Shown: positions 25,001 to 33,672, counted from the first letter of the stretch. The stretch is 64,000 nt of DNA from Amycolatopsis sp. MtRt-6 (GCF_017308975.1 NZ_JADWPD010000024.1:112081-176080); one strand, 5' to 3'. Notes: generated from the sequence alone by a model not told the origin. Translations and numbers: made by a program.

Positions 25001-26061
25001 AGTTCCAGCACCTGCGTGCCGCCGCTGTCGTCGCAGCCGGCGTCCTGTCCGCGGCCGCACTGGCCGGCTGCAGTGGCGGCGGCTCGACCACCGCCTCGGG
25101 GGGAACCGTCGTCGGGGTCGACTACCCGCGCTCGGACACCGACTTCTGGAACGCCTACATCAAGTACGTCCCCCAGTTCGCCGGCCAGCTCGGGCTCGAC
25201 CTCAAGACCACGAACTCGCAGAACGACGTCGCCAACCTGACGGCCAACGTGCAGACGATGATCAGCCAGGGCGTCAAGGGCGTGGTGATGGCGCCGCAGG
25301 ACACCGCGGCGATCATCCCGACCCTGCAGCAGCTGGCGAGCAAGAAGATCCCGGTCGTCTCCGTCGACACCCGGCCCGACCAGGGCAACGTCTACATGGT
25401 CGTGCGGGCCGACAACCGCGCCTACGGCGAGAAGGCCTGCCAGTTCCTCGGCGCCAAGCTCGGCGGCAAGGGCAAGGTCGTCATGCTGCAGGGCGACCTC
25501 GCCTCGATCAACGGCCGCGACCGCACCGAAGCCTTCAACGACTGCATGAAGAAGGACTTCCCGGGCATCACGGTGTTCGGCGAGGCCACCAACTGGGACG
25601 CCAACACCGCCGCCCAGAAGCTCCAGACCCGGCTGACGGCGAACCCGGACATCAAGGGCGTCTACATGCAGTCCAGCTTCGCGCTGTCCGGCACGCTGCA
25701 GCTGCTGAAGCAGCGCGGCCTGGCTGTCCCGGCGAGCGACCCGAAGCACGTGTTCATCGTGTCCAACGACGGCATCCCGGAGGAACTCGCCAAGATCCGG
25801 GCGGGCGAGATGGACGCGACCGTGTCCCAGCCCGCGGATCTGTTCGCCAAGTACGCCCTGCAGTACGTCAAGGACGCCATCGCCGGCAAGACGCCGACGC
25901 CGGGCAAGACCGACCACGACAGCACCATCATCCAGGTCCGCGACGGCCTGATGGAGGACCAGCTGGCCGCGCCGCTGGTCACCGCGGACGGCGCCACGTT
26001 CGGGCCGATCAGCAGCGTCAAGGTCGACGACCAGTCCCTGTGGGGCAACAGCAAGAGCTGA
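24997..26061 (+). CDS. Sugar-binding lipoprotein of a ribose-type (CUT2) ABC importer
   Basis: This 354-residue RbsB-like periplasmic-binding protein has a lipobox LAGC (Cys25) and a Peripla_BP_4-type fold (VVGVDYPRSDTDFW, NDVANLTANVQTMISQGVKG, VVSVDTRPDQG, NDGIPEEL). It should bind L-fucose or a related 6-deoxyhexose or fucoside on the cell surface. The ATG overlaps the SDR stop. The importer ATPase and permease follow. Confidence 0.9.
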   Translation: MKFQHLRAAAVVAAGVLSAAALAGCSGGGSTTASGGTVVGVDYPRSDTDFWNAYIKYVPQFAGQLGLDLKTTNSQNDVANLTANVQTMISQGVKGVVMAPQDTAAIIPTLQQLASKKIPVVSVDTRPDQGNVYMVVRADNRAYGEKACQFLGAKLGGKGKVVMLQGDLASINGRDRTEAFNDCMKKDFPGITVFGEATNWDANTAAQKLQTRLTANPDIKGVYMQSSFALSGTLQLLKQRGLAVPASDPKHVFIVSNDGIPEELAKIRAGEMDATVSQPADLFAKYALQYVKDAIAGKTPTPGKTDHDSTIIQVRDGLMEDQLAAPLVTADGATFGPISSVKVDDQSLWGNSKS

Positions 26062-26090
26062 AGCACCACCGCTTCGGAGAGGAAGCGAAC

Positions 26091-27590
26091 ATGAGCACCG
26101 TGCCGGTCGTCGAGGCGCGCGGGGTGGTCAAGCGGTACGGCGCCACGGTCGCGCTCGACCACGCCGACCTGACCGTCCTCCCCGGACAGACGCACGCACT
26201 GGTCGGCCGCAACGGGGCCGGCAAGTCGACACTGGTGTCCGTCCTCACCGGACTGACCGAACAGGACGCCGGAACCGTGCGGCTCAACGGGGAACCGGCC
26301 CCGGCCCTGGCCGACCGGGACGCCTGGCGGTCCCGGGTGGCGTGCGTGTACCAGCGGTCGACGATCATCCCCGAGCTGTCGGTGGCGGAGAACCTGTTCC
26401 TCAACCGGCAGGAGACCCGCGGCGGGTTCGTCCGCTGGGCGGCGCTGCGCCGTTCGGCCACCGAGCTGCTCGAACGCTGGTCGGTGGCCGTCGACGTGCA
26501 CCGGCCGGCCCGGGAGCTGAGCGTGGAGCAGCGGCAGTTCGTGGAGATCGCGCGGGCCCTGTCGTTCGGCGCCCGGTTCGTCATCCTCGACGAGCCGACC
26601 GCGCAGCTCGACGGGGCCGCCATCACCCGGCTGTTCGGGCACATCGCCGAACTGCAGCGCCAGGGTGTCACGTTCCTGTTCATCAGCCACCACCTGCAGG
26701 AGGTCTACGAAATCTGCGACGCGGTGACGGTGTACCGGGACGCCCGGCACGTCCTCACCGCGCCGGTCGCCGAGCTGCCGAAGGCCGACCTGGTCGCGGC
26801 GATGACCGGCGAAAACGCCGTCACGGTGGAGGAACGGACGTCGACGGCCCGGTACGGCGGCGAACCCGTGCTCCGCGTGGACGACCTCAGCCTCGCGCCG
26901 TACTTCGAGGACGTGTCGTTCGACGTCGCGCCCGGGGAGATCGTCGGGCTGGCCGGATCCGGCAGCAGCGGCAAGACCGAGCTCGCCGAGGCACTGGCCG
27001 GGTTGCGCAAGCCGACGTCGGGCACAGTGTTCGTCGGGGACCGGCGACCTCGGCCGGGTGACGTCCCGTCGGCGCTGGCCGCCGGTGTCGGGTTCGTCCC
27101 GGAAGATCGCCACCACCAGGGTTTCGTGCCGGAGATGTCCATTGCGGACAACTCCACGATGAGCGTCATGGACCGGCTCGGGCCCGGCATCTTCGTCCGG
27201 TCGGGCCTGCGCGACAAGCTGGCCGGGACGCTGATCACGCGGCTGGCGGTGAAGACACCCGGCCCGGAACTGCCGGTGTCGGCGCTGTCCGGCGGCAACC
27301 AGCAGAAGGTCGTCATGGCCCGCGCGCTGGCCGGCGACCCGCGCCTGCTCGTGCTGATCACCCCCACCGCCGGGGTCGACGTGCGGTCGAAGGAGTTCCT
27401 CCTGGGCAAGGTCGCGGAGGCCGCCGCGGCGGGCACCGCGGTGCTGATCGCCTCGGACGAACTCGACGACCTGCGCCTGTGCGACCGGCTGCTCGTCGTC
27501 GTGCACGGCAGGCTCACCACCGAAATGCCCGCAGGCTGGCAGGACCGCGAGGTCGTGGCCGCCATGGAAGGAGTCGACCTCGATGCCTGA
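26091..27590 (+). CDS. Ribose-type ABC transporter ATPase, two tandem NBDs
   Basis: This 499-residue RbsA-like protein energises the fucose importer. NBD1 has Walker A GRNGAGKST, a variant signature LSVEQRQ and Walker B FVILDEPT. NBD2 has Walker A GSGSSGKTE, signature LSGGNQQ and a degenerate Walker B (LLVLITPTAGVD, with the usual Glu replaced). One degenerate site is normal in this family. It overlaps the permease gene by 8 bp. GGAGAGGAAGC precedes the ATG. Confidence 0.93.
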   Translation: MSTVPVVEARGVVKRYGATVALDHADLTVLPGQTHALVGRNGAGKSTLVSVLTGLTEQDAGTVRLNGEPAPALADRDAWRSRVACVYQRSTIIPELSVAENLFLNRQETRGGFVRWAALRRSATELLERWSVAVDVHRPARELSVEQRQFVEIARALSFGARFVILDEPTAQLDGAAITRLFGHIAELQRQGVTFLFISHHLQEVYEICDAVTVYRDARHVLTAPVAELPKADLVAAMTGENAVTVEERTSTARYGGEPVLRVDDLSLAPYFEDVSFDVAPGEIVGLAGSGSSGKTELAEALAGLRKPTSGTVFVGDRRPRPGDVPSALAAGVGFVPEDRHHQGFVPEMSIADNSTMSVMDRLGPGIFVRSGLRDKLAGTLITRLAVKTPGPELPVSALSGGNQQKVVMARALAGDPRLLVLITPTAGVDVRSKEFLLGKVAEAAAAGTAVLIASDELDDLRLCDRLLVVVHGRLTTEMPAGWQDREVVAAMEGVDLDA

Positions 27591-28602
27591 AAGCCCCACC
27601 GCGGTGGGCGCCCCGCCGCGGACCGGATCTCCCGCCGCGCCCCGGCGGATCGCGCTGGCCCGCCTGCGCGACTTCGCGCTGGTGCCCGGGATCATCGCGA
27701 TCGCCGTCGTCGGCCAGCTGGTGAACCCGGTGTTCCTCCAGTACGACAACGTCATCAACATCCTGCAGACGATGTCCGAGATCGCGCTCCTGGTGCTCGC
27801 CCAGACGATGGTCCTTGTCGTCGGCAAGATGGACCTCTCGCTGGAGTCGACGTTCGGCCTGGCGCCCGGCGTGGCGGCCTGGCTGACGATCGGCGGCGGC
27901 CATTCGCTCGGGCTGCTGCCGTCGTGGACCGCCGTGCCGGTGGTCCTGCTGGTCGGCGTGGTGGTGGGTGCGCTCAACGCCCTGCTGATCGTCCGGTTCG
28001 GGCTGAGCGGGTTCGTCGTCACCCTCGGCATGCTGATCGTGCTGCGCGGCCTGCTCACCGGGATCTCCGGCGGCCAGACGTTCTTCGGCCTGCCCGATTC
28101 GATGCTCTACCTCGGCACCACGCTGTGGGCCGGGATCCCGGCGTCGATCTGGATCTGCGTGCTGCTGTTCGCCGGCGGGATCGTCCTGCTCGGCTACACC
28201 CGGTTCGGCCGGAGTCTCTACGCGATCGGCGGCAACGAGGACGCGGCGAAGGCCGCCGGCATCCGGACCGACCGGATCGTGTGGCTCGTGCTGATCGGGG
28301 CCAGTGTCCTGGCCGCGCTCGGCGGCCTGCTGCTCTCGGGCCGGCTTGCGTCGGTGGCCGCGGCGCAGGGCAACGGCTACATCTTCACGGTGTTCGCCGC
28401 CGCCGTGATCGGCGGGGTGAGCCTGAACGGCGGCCGCGGCACGCTCTTCGGCGCCTTCACCGGCATCCTGCTGCTGTACATGATCCAGAACGTGCTGACC
28501 CTGGCCGGCGTGCCCGCCCAGTGGATCGGCGCGCTCAACGGCGCGATCATCCTCATCGCGCTGGTGATGTCCCGCATCACCAGCGGCAAGCGGCAGACCT
28601 GA
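27583..28602 (+). CDS. Ribose-type ABC transporter permease
   Basis: This 339-residue RbsC-like integral membrane protein has about nine hydrophobic segments and the family signatures GKMDLSLEST, GFVVTLGMLIVLRGLLTG, YAIGGNEDAAKAAGI and ISGG-like AAVIGGVSLNGGRGT. It forms the channel of the fucose importer. Its stop overlaps the start of the aldo-keto reductase by one base. Confidence 0.92.
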   Translation: MPESPTAVGAPPRTGSPAAPRRIALARLRDFALVPGIIAIAVVGQLVNPVFLQYDNVINILQTMSEIALLVLAQTMVLVVGKMDLSLESTFGLAPGVAAWLTIGGGHSLGLLPSWTAVPVVLLVGVVVGALNALLIVRFGLSGFVVTLGMLIVLRGLLTGISGGQTFFGLPDSMLYLGTTLWAGIPASIWICVLLFAGGIVLLGYTRFGRSLYAIGGNEDAAKAAGIRTDRIVWLVLIGASVLAALGGLLLSGRLASVAAAQGNGYIFTVFAAAVIGGVSLNGGRGTLFGAFTGILLLYMIQNVLTLAGVPAQWIGALNGAIILIALVMSRITSGKRQT

Positions 28603-29450
28603 TGGCGGAGCTCGGCCTGGGCACCGCGGGCCTGGGCGACGTCTTCGGCGAGATCGACGACGAGGCCGCCGCGGCGGTCGTCGCCGCGGCGGCCGGCGCC
28701 GGGGTGCGGTACTTCGACACCGCGCCCTACTACGGCTTCGGGCTGGCCGAGCGCCGGCTCGGCCGGGCGCTTCCCGCGGGCTCGTGCACGGTGTCGACGA
28801 AGGTGGGCCGGACGCTCACCGACGGCGGCTGCCACTTCGATTTCTCCGCGGACGCCGTCCGGCGGGGGATCGAGGGCAGCCTGGAGCGCCTCGGCCTCGA
28901 CCGCGTCGACATCGCGTACCTGCACGACCCCGACGACCACGAAGCGCAAGCCGCCGCCGAGGCGTGGCCGGAGCTGTGCCGGCTGCGCGACGAGGGCGTG
29001 GTCTCCGCGATCGGCGTCGGGATGAACCAGTGGGAGATGCCCGCCCGGTTCGTCGAACGGCTCGACGTCGACGTCGTCCTGCTCGCCGGTCGCTACACGC
29101 TGCTCGACCGCAGTGGCTCGCGCCTGCTCGACCTCTGCGGCGAGCGCGGGGTCGACGTCGTGCTCGGCGGGGTGTTCAACTCCGGCCTGCTCATCGACCC
29201 CCGGCCGGGCGCCTGGTTCGACTACGCCCCGGCGCCGGCGGAGCTGGTGGCCCGCGCTTGCCGCATGCGGGACGTCGCCGCTTCGGCGGGCTACGACCTG
29301 GCCGCGTGCGCGCTGGCGTTCGCGGCCGCCCATCCGGCCGTCACCTCCGTCCTGGTCGGCGCCACGAGCGCCGCCCAGGTGCAGGCCAACGCCGGTGCCT
29401 TCCGCCGCGAGGTACCGCCGGACCTGCTGCACCGATTGGTTTCCTGCTAA
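28602..29450 (+). CDS. Aldo-keto reductase, likely L-fucose 1-dehydrogenase
   Basis: This 282-residue AKR is of the D-threo-aldose/L-fucose dehydrogenase type. It would oxidise L-fucose at C1 to the lactone, giving NAD(P)H. Motifs are GLGTAGLG, YFDTAPYYGFGLAERRLG (Asp, Tyr), STKVGR (Lys) and RVDIAYLHDPDDH (His), then a C-terminal SVLVGATSAAQV that binds the cofactor. The operon position between the importer and the fucosidase supports the role. It is unlike the AKR at 10689, as the catalytic His is present. Confidence 0.88.
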   Translation: MAELGLGTAGLGDVFGEIDDEAAAAVVAAAAGAGVRYFDTAPYYGFGLAERRLGRALPAGSCTVSTKVGRTLTDGGCHFDFSADAVRRGIEGSLERLGLDRVDIAYLHDPDDHEAQAAAEAWPELCRLRDEGVVSAIGVGMNQWEMPARFVERLDVDVVLLAGRYTLLDRSGSRLLDLCGERGVDVVLGGVFNSGLLIDPRPGAWFDYAPAPAELVARACRMRDVAASAGYDLAACALAFAAAHPAVTSVLVGATSAAQVQANAGAFRREVPPDLLHRLVSC

Positions 29451-29476
29451 GTCCCCTCACCCAGGAGAGTGCAACG

Positions 29477-31744
29477 ATGCCCCCTGCCCAGAACCCGTTC
29501 TCCCGCCGGCAGTTCGGTGCCCTCGCGGCCGCCGGGCTCGCCGCGACGGCCGTGCCGCCCGCGCTGGCCGGCCCGGCAGCGGCCGCCACGGCCGGCGAGC
29601 CGTACCAGCCCACCTGGCCGTCGGTCGACCGGCACCCGCCCGCGCCGGAGTGGTTCCAGGACGCCAAGTTCGGCATCTACTGGCACTGGGGCGCCTTCAC
29701 CACCCCGGAGTTCGGCAGCGAGTGGTACGGCCGGAACATGTACATCCCCGACAGCAGCGAGAACAAGCACCACAAGGCGACCTACGGCGACCCGAAGGTG
29801 TGGGGCTACGACCGGTTCATCAACGGCGGTACCGACACCGCCGGGAATCCCGTGCAGTTCGCGCCGAAGCTGGTCTCCCGGGGCGGGCAGTTCGACCCCG
29901 AGGAATGGGCCAGGATCGTCAAGGCGTCCGGGGCGAAGTTCGCCGGCCCGGTCGCCGAGCACCACGACGGGTTCTCGATGTGGGACAGCGAGGTCAACGA
30001 GTGGAACTCGGTGGCGCGCGGGCCGCGGCTGAACCTGCTCGACCTGTTCGGCAAGGCCATCCGCGGCCAGGGCCTCAAGCTGCTCGTCGCGATGCACCAC
30101 GCGTTCAACTACAACGGCTTCTACGACTTCGCCCCGCCGCAGACCGACCCGAGCCTGCGCAAGCTGTACGGCCAGCTGCCCCGCGCCGAGCAGGACCAGC
30201 TGTGGCTGGCCAAGCTGAAGGAAGTCATCGACCGCGCGAAGCCCGACATCCTCTGGCAGGACTTCTCCCTGAACTCGCCCGGCTACTGCATCAACAGCGG
30301 CCCGTGCGCGGTGGGGGAGCAGCAGCGCCTCGAGTTCCTGGCTTACTACTACAACCAGGCCGAACGGTGGGGCAAGGACGTCGTCGCCACCTACAAGCAC
30401 TTCGACCACGGGTTCAACACCAACGGCGAGGTCGCCGACTACGAGCGCGGCGGCCCGGCCGACATCGTCACGCCGTACTGGCTCACCGACGACGCGATCA
30501 GCAGCAGCAGCTGGAGCTACACCCAGGGCATCGGCTACTACTCGAGCACGCAGATGATCCACGCGCTGATCGACCGGGTCAGCAAGGGCGGCAACATGCT
30601 GCTCAACATCTCCCCGACGCTCGAAGGCACCATCCCGGCCGAGCAGCGCGCGGTCCTCGCCGACTTCGGCACCTACCTCGGCCGCGTCGGCGAGTCGATC
30701 TACGCGACGCGCGTCTGGGACGTCTACGGCGAGGGCCCGACCAAGATGGGCGGCGGCTCGTTCGTCTCGCCGAAGGTGGGCACGCCCAAGGACTTCCGGT
30801 TCACCCGCGACAAGGCGAGCCGCGTGCTCTACGCGACCGTGCTGGGCTGGCCCGGGGCCACCGCCGACATCACCACGCTGTCCGGCAAGCGGATCGACCT
30901 GAGCAGCCTGCGCCGCGTCGAACTGCTCGGCACCCGCGGTGCGCTGAAGTACACCCAGGACGCCGGCGCCCTGCACGTCACCCTGCCGGCGGCGAAGCCG
31001 TACGACTCGCCCGCCTACGTGCTCAAGCTGACGTTCGCGGGCAGGATCCCGACGCCGGCCCCCGCGTCCGGCGTGGCGGTCTACGCCGACCGCGGCTACC
31101 GCGGCGCGAGCGCGCTCCTGGGGGTCGGCAGCTACACCGCGGCGCAGCTGCAGGCGAAGAACGTGGCGGCGAAGAGCGTTTCCGCGATCTGGCCGGGCGA
31201 CGGTTACCAGGCTTACGGCTATCCGGGCGACAACCTCACCGGCACCCCGGGCAAGTTCACCGCGGCGACACCGGACCTGCGTCCGTCCGGTTGGGACAAT
31301 GCCATCGTGTCGATGCGCGTGGCGTTCGACCCCGCCCGGTGGTTCCGCATCGTCAACGTCACCAACGGCCTGGCCGTCGACGGCGGTGGCGCGGTCGCGG
31401 CGGGCAGCAAGCTGAAGATCTGGACCCCGGACGACAGCACGAACCTGCAGTTCGGCATCGAGGACATCGGTGACGGGTTCGTCAAGCTGACCAACCGCAC
31501 CAACGGCCTGGTGATCGACGGGGCCGGCGCGGCGTCGGGCGGCAACCCGGTGCAGTCGGCCTACACCGGCGCGGCGAGCCAGCAGTGGACGGTCACCGAC
31601 ACCGGCGGCGGTGTCTGCATGATCGCCAACCGGGCCACCGGGCTGGTTCTCGACGGCGGCGGGAACGTCGCTTCGGGTTCGCCGCTCAAGGTGTGGGCCG
31701 ACGACGGCAGTGCCAACCTGCGCTGGGTGTTCTCGGTCGTCTGA
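29477..31744 (+). CDS. Tat-secreted GH29 alpha-L-fucosidase with crystallin-like and ricin-type lectin domains
   Basis: This 755-residue enzyme releases L-fucose outside the cell. The N terminus has a Tat signal (SRRQFGALAAAG). Residues ~45-400 are the GH29 barrel (WFQDAKFGIYWHWG, AEHHDGFSMWDS, and PDILWQDF with candidate nucleophile Asp262), followed by the GH29 beta domain to ~515. Residues ~525-615 resemble a beta/gamma-crystallin domain (YADRGYRGASALLG, WDNAIVSMRV). Residues ~620-755 are a ricin-B-like trefoil with three NxxxGLxxDGxG repeats. It ends the plus arm, 26 bp after the dehydrogenase. Confidence 0.93.
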   Translation: MPPAQNPFSRRQFGALAAAGLAATAVPPALAGPAAAATAGEPYQPTWPSVDRHPPAPEWFQDAKFGIYWHWGAFTTPEFGSEWYGRNMYIPDSSENKHHKATYGDPKVWGYDRFINGGTDTAGNPVQFAPKLVSRGGQFDPEEWARIVKASGAKFAGPVAEHHDGFSMWDSEVNEWNSVARGPRLNLLDLFGKAIRGQGLKLLVAMHHAFNYNGFYDFAPPQTDPSLRKLYGQLPRAEQDQLWLAKLKEVIDRAKPDILWQDFSLNSPGYCINSGPCAVGEQQRLEFLAYYYNQAERWGKDVVATYKHFDHGFNTNGEVADYERGGPADIVTPYWLTDDAISSSSWSYTQGIGYYSSTQMIHALIDRVSKGGNMLLNISPTLEGTIPAEQRAVLADFGTYLGRVGESIYATRVWDVYGEGPTKMGGGSFVSPKVGTPKDFRFTRDKASRVLYATVLGWPGATADITTLSGKRIDLSSLRRVELLGTRGALKYTQDAGALHVTLPAAKPYDSPAYVLKLTFAGRIPTPAPASGVAVYADRGYRGASALLGVGSYTAAQLQAKNVAAKSVSAIWPGDGYQAYGYPGDNLTGTPGKFTAATPDLRPSGWDNAIVSMRVAFDPARWFRIVNVTNGLAVDGGGAVAAGSKLKIWTPDDSTNLQFGIEDIGDGFVKLTNRTNGLVIDGAGAASGGNPVQSAYTGAASQQWTVTDTGGGVCMIANRATGLVLDGGGNVASGSPLKVWADDGSANLRWVFSVV

Positions 31745-31749
31745 CAACC

Positions 31750-31778
31750 GGTGGGGGCCGCGCCCGGCGGCCCCCACC
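31750..31778. terminator. Bidirectional terminator between fucosidase and GntR gene
   Basis: GGTGGGGGCCGC (31750-31761) pairs perfectly with GCGGCCCCCACC (31767-31778) over a 5-nt loop. It occupies the 37-bp gap between convergent genes and should end both transcripts. Confidence 0.8.
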
Positions 31779-31781
31779 GCC

Positions 31782-32495
31782 TCAGCCGAGCCCGCCGTCG
31801 AGTCCGCGGAGGTCGTCGAGGTGGGCGCGCAACCAGCGTTCGGAGGTGTCGACGTGCAGCAGCGCGGCGGCGGTGGCGACCGCGGGGTCGCGGTCGGCCA
31901 GGGCGTCGTAGATCGCCTTGTGCTGGGACAGGGTCACGTGCGTCGCGCCCCGCTCGACCGTGCCGCGCCAGACCCGCGCGCGCAGGGTCCGCGAGGAGAT
32001 GCCGTCCAGCAGCGCGGTGAGGGTCTCGTTGCCCGCCGCGCTGACGACCGCCCGGTGGAAGGCGGCGTCGAGCACGGTGAGGCGTTCGACGTCCTCGATC
32101 GCCTCGTGCATCGCGTCGAGCAGCTCGCCCACGGTGCGCAGCTGCGCGTCGGTGATCCGGGTGGCGGCCAGGCCGGTCGCCGCGGGCTCCAGGAGCCGGC
32201 GCACCTCGGTCAGCTCGAGGACGCTGCCGCCCTGCATGAGCGCGACCGCGCTGCCGAGGCCTTCCAGCAGCAGGCTCGGGGCGAGGCTGGTGACGTACGT
32301 GCCGTCGCCGCGGCGGACTTCCAGAACCCTGGCCAGCGCGAGCGCCTTCACGGCTTCCCGCGTGGGGCTGCGGGAGATCCCCAGCTCGGTGGCGAGTTCG
32401 TGCTCCGGCGGCAGCTTGGAGCCCGCCGGGAACCGGCCGGAGGAGACGAACTCCCGGATCCGGTCGATCGCTTCGTCGGTCAACGATCTCGCCAT
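31782..32495 (-). CDS. FadR-subfamily GntR regulator, likely fucose regulon repressor
   Basis: This 237-residue GntR protein has an N-terminal winged HTH (DRIREFVSSGRFPAGSKLPPEHELA and GISRSPTREAVKALA) and a C-terminal all-helical FCD domain with the metal/ligand residues typical of regulators sensing sugar acids or lactate. AGGAGG precedes the ATG. Its position at the end of the fucose plus arm and the shared AGACAT-N3-ATGTCT sites point to control of the fuc-lar regulon. Candidate effectors are L-fuconate, its keto-deoxy derivative or lactate. Confidence 0.92.
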   Translation of the reverse strand: MARSLTDEAIDRIREFVSSGRFPAGSKLPPEHELATELGISRSPTREAVKALALARVLEVRRGDGTYVTSLAPSLLLEGLGSAVALMQGGSVLELTEVRRLLEPAATGLAATRITDAQLRTVGELLDAMHEAIEDVERLTVLDAAFHRAVVSAAGNETLTALLDGISSRTLRARVWRGTVERGATHVTLSQHKAIYDALADRDPAVATAAALLHVDTSERWLRAHLDDLRGLDGGLG

Positions 32496-32527
32496 GGTCC
32501 TCCTAGTGCACTCCCGTCGAGTCTATC

Positions 32528-32542
32528 ATTCGTATGATGTAT
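32528..32542. promoter_or_regulatory. GntR operator-like site in its own promoter
   Basis: ATTCGTATGATGTAT shares the TATGATGT core with the fucose promoter sites and lies 33 bp upstream of the GntR start, within a local ATCAT-N4-ATGAT inverted repeat. Autoregulation is plausible. The match is weaker than for the other sites. Confidence 0.4.
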
Positions 32543-32592
32543 GTGCGGACAAGGCCCGCCAATGGTGGGTGGATTCGCCAGTTTCGACCGCG

Positions 32593-32607
32593 AGACATGT
32601 GATGTCT
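32593..32607. promoter_or_regulatory. GntR operator candidate, AGACAT-GTG-ATGTCT
   Basis: This perfect spaced palindrome differs from the site at 22744 in one central base. It lies 98 bp upstream of the GntR start and 37 bp upstream of the SnoaL gene, so it may control either or both. Confidence 0.6.
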
Positions 32608-32612
32608 TGTGA

Positions 32613-32640
32613 TTCTAACTTACTAACTTGTAAGTTAGAA
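32613..32640. promoter_or_regulatory. TetR operator before the SnoaL-TetR operon
   Basis: TTCTAACTTAC (32613-32623) is inverted as GTAAGTTAGAA (32630-32640) across 6 bp and ends 3 bp before the SnoaL ATG. It is AT-rich, unlike its surroundings. The TetR gene two positions downstream is the obvious ligand. A leaderless transcript is likely because no ribosome-binding site fits in the gap. Confidence 0.75.
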
Positions 32641-32643
32641 GGC

Positions 32644-33051
32644 ATGACGACCTTCACCATCGACGAGGCCGAGGCGTTCAGCGCCCAGTGGGAAAAGGCG
32701 TGGAACGGCCACGACGCCGACGCGGTCGCCGCGATGTGCGCGGCCGACCTGGTCTACGACGAACCCGCGCTGGGGGAGACCGAGCACGGGCCGGATTCCA
32801 TCCGCGGGTTCGTGACCCGCATGGCGCGCGCGTACCCGGACTACTCGTTCACGCGAATGGGGTTGTACACTGAGGTGAGCCGCCGTGCCGTGCTCGTGGC
32901 GTGGCGCTTCACCGGCACGTTCGCCAAGACCGGCAAGGTCGTCGAGTTCCACGGCGACGACCGGCTGGAGCTGGGTGCGGACGGGCTGATCCAGGCGTAC
33001 CGCTGCCTGTACGACAACAAGTTCGTGCTGAGCCAGCTCGGGGAGCGGTGA
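32644..33051 (+). CDS. SnoaL-like / NTF2-fold polyketide-cyclase-type protein
   Basis: This is a 135-residue NTF2-like protein. The cone-shaped fold is suggested by FSAQWEKAWNGHDADAVAAMCAADLVY, GPDSIRGFVTRMARAYPDYSF and FHGDDRLELGADGLIQAYRCLYDN. Members are ester cyclases, dehydratases or isomerases, often of unknown substrate. It overlaps a TetR gene by GTGA and has the palindrome just upstream, so it is the regulated partner of that repressor. Confidence 0.85.
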   Translation: MTTFTIDEAEAFSAQWEKAWNGHDADAVAAMCAADLVYDEPALGETEHGPDSIRGFVTRMARAYPDYSFTRMGLYTEVSRRAVLVAWRFTGTFAKTGKVVEFHGDDRLELGADGLIQAYRCLYDNKFVLSQLGER

Positions 33052-33599
33052 GCGACGCGGGCCCGGCCCGCCTGCCCGCCGCGGCACGCCGGGCGGGGAT
33101 CATCGAAGCGGCCGGCGTCGAGTTCGCCGCGACCGGGCTGGCGGGAACGCGGCTGGAGGCCATCGCCGGCCGCGCGGGGATCTCGCACCCGCGGATCGTG
33201 CAGATGTTCGGGTCCAAGCAGAAGCTGTTCCTGGAGGTCGTGCACGCCGCGTACGACCGCATCGAGGCGGCGTTCGCCGCGGCCGAGCCGACGCTGGCCG
33301 CACTGGGCGTCGCCTACGTACGGCTGCTGCAGAGCGATCCGACGGTGGGCCTGGTGGTGCTGCAGGGGTACGCGGCGGCGGCGGACGAGCCGGTCCGGGA
33401 GGCGGTGCGCCGGCGGCACCTGGACCTGATGGCGTCGATCGCCCGCCTGACGGGCGCGGACGCGTTGCGGGTGCTCACGTTCTTCGCGACGGGGCTGGTC
33501 CAGACGGTGTCCACGGCACTGGAGCTGCCCGACCGGCGCGCCGGTACGGGGTGGAGTGCCTGGGTGCTCGACCTCGCCGACCCGGCCCGCGAAGCGTGA
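33048..33599 (+). CDS. TetR-family regulator, second gene of SnoaL operon
   Basis: This is a 183-residue TetR protein with its HTH in residues ~18-60 (EAAGVEFAATGLAGTRLEAIAGRAGISHPRIVQMFGSKQKLF, in pieces). Its GTG start overlaps the SnoaL stop (GTGA). The likely operator is the inverted repeat at 32613-32640, giving autoregulation of the two-gene operon. Confidence 0.88.
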   Translation: MSDAGPARLPAAARRAGIIEAAGVEFAATGLAGTRLEAIAGRAGISHPRIVQMFGSKQKLFLEVVHAAYDRIEAAFAAAEPTLAALGVAYVRLLQSDPTVGLVVLQGYAAAADEPVREAVRRRHLDLMASIARLTGADALRVLTFFATGLVQTVSTALELPDRRAGTGWSAWVLDLADPAREA

Positions 33600-33614
33600 C
33601 GCGATCCGGGCCCT

Positions 33615-33656
33615 CGTGAGTGGTAATTCGGGTTCCAACCCGAATTACCACTCACG
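33615..33656. terminator. 20-bp perfect hairpin between convergent genes
   Basis: CGTGAGTGGTAATTCGGGTT (33615-33634) pairs over all 20 bases with 33637-33656, leaving a 2-nt loop. It lies between the TetR gene (+) and an ABC permease gene (-). It can terminate both, but its AT-containing arms recall the hairpin at 2518 and suggest a dispersed intergenic element. Confidence 0.75.
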
Positions 33657-33672
33657 ACCCGGGGGCGGCCGC

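Noticed and set aside
32644..33599. Assigning the SnoaL-TetR pair to the fucose regulon
   Set aside because: It has its own TetR operator, and the GntR site nearby may serve only the GntR gene. The link is kept as a finding, not a call.
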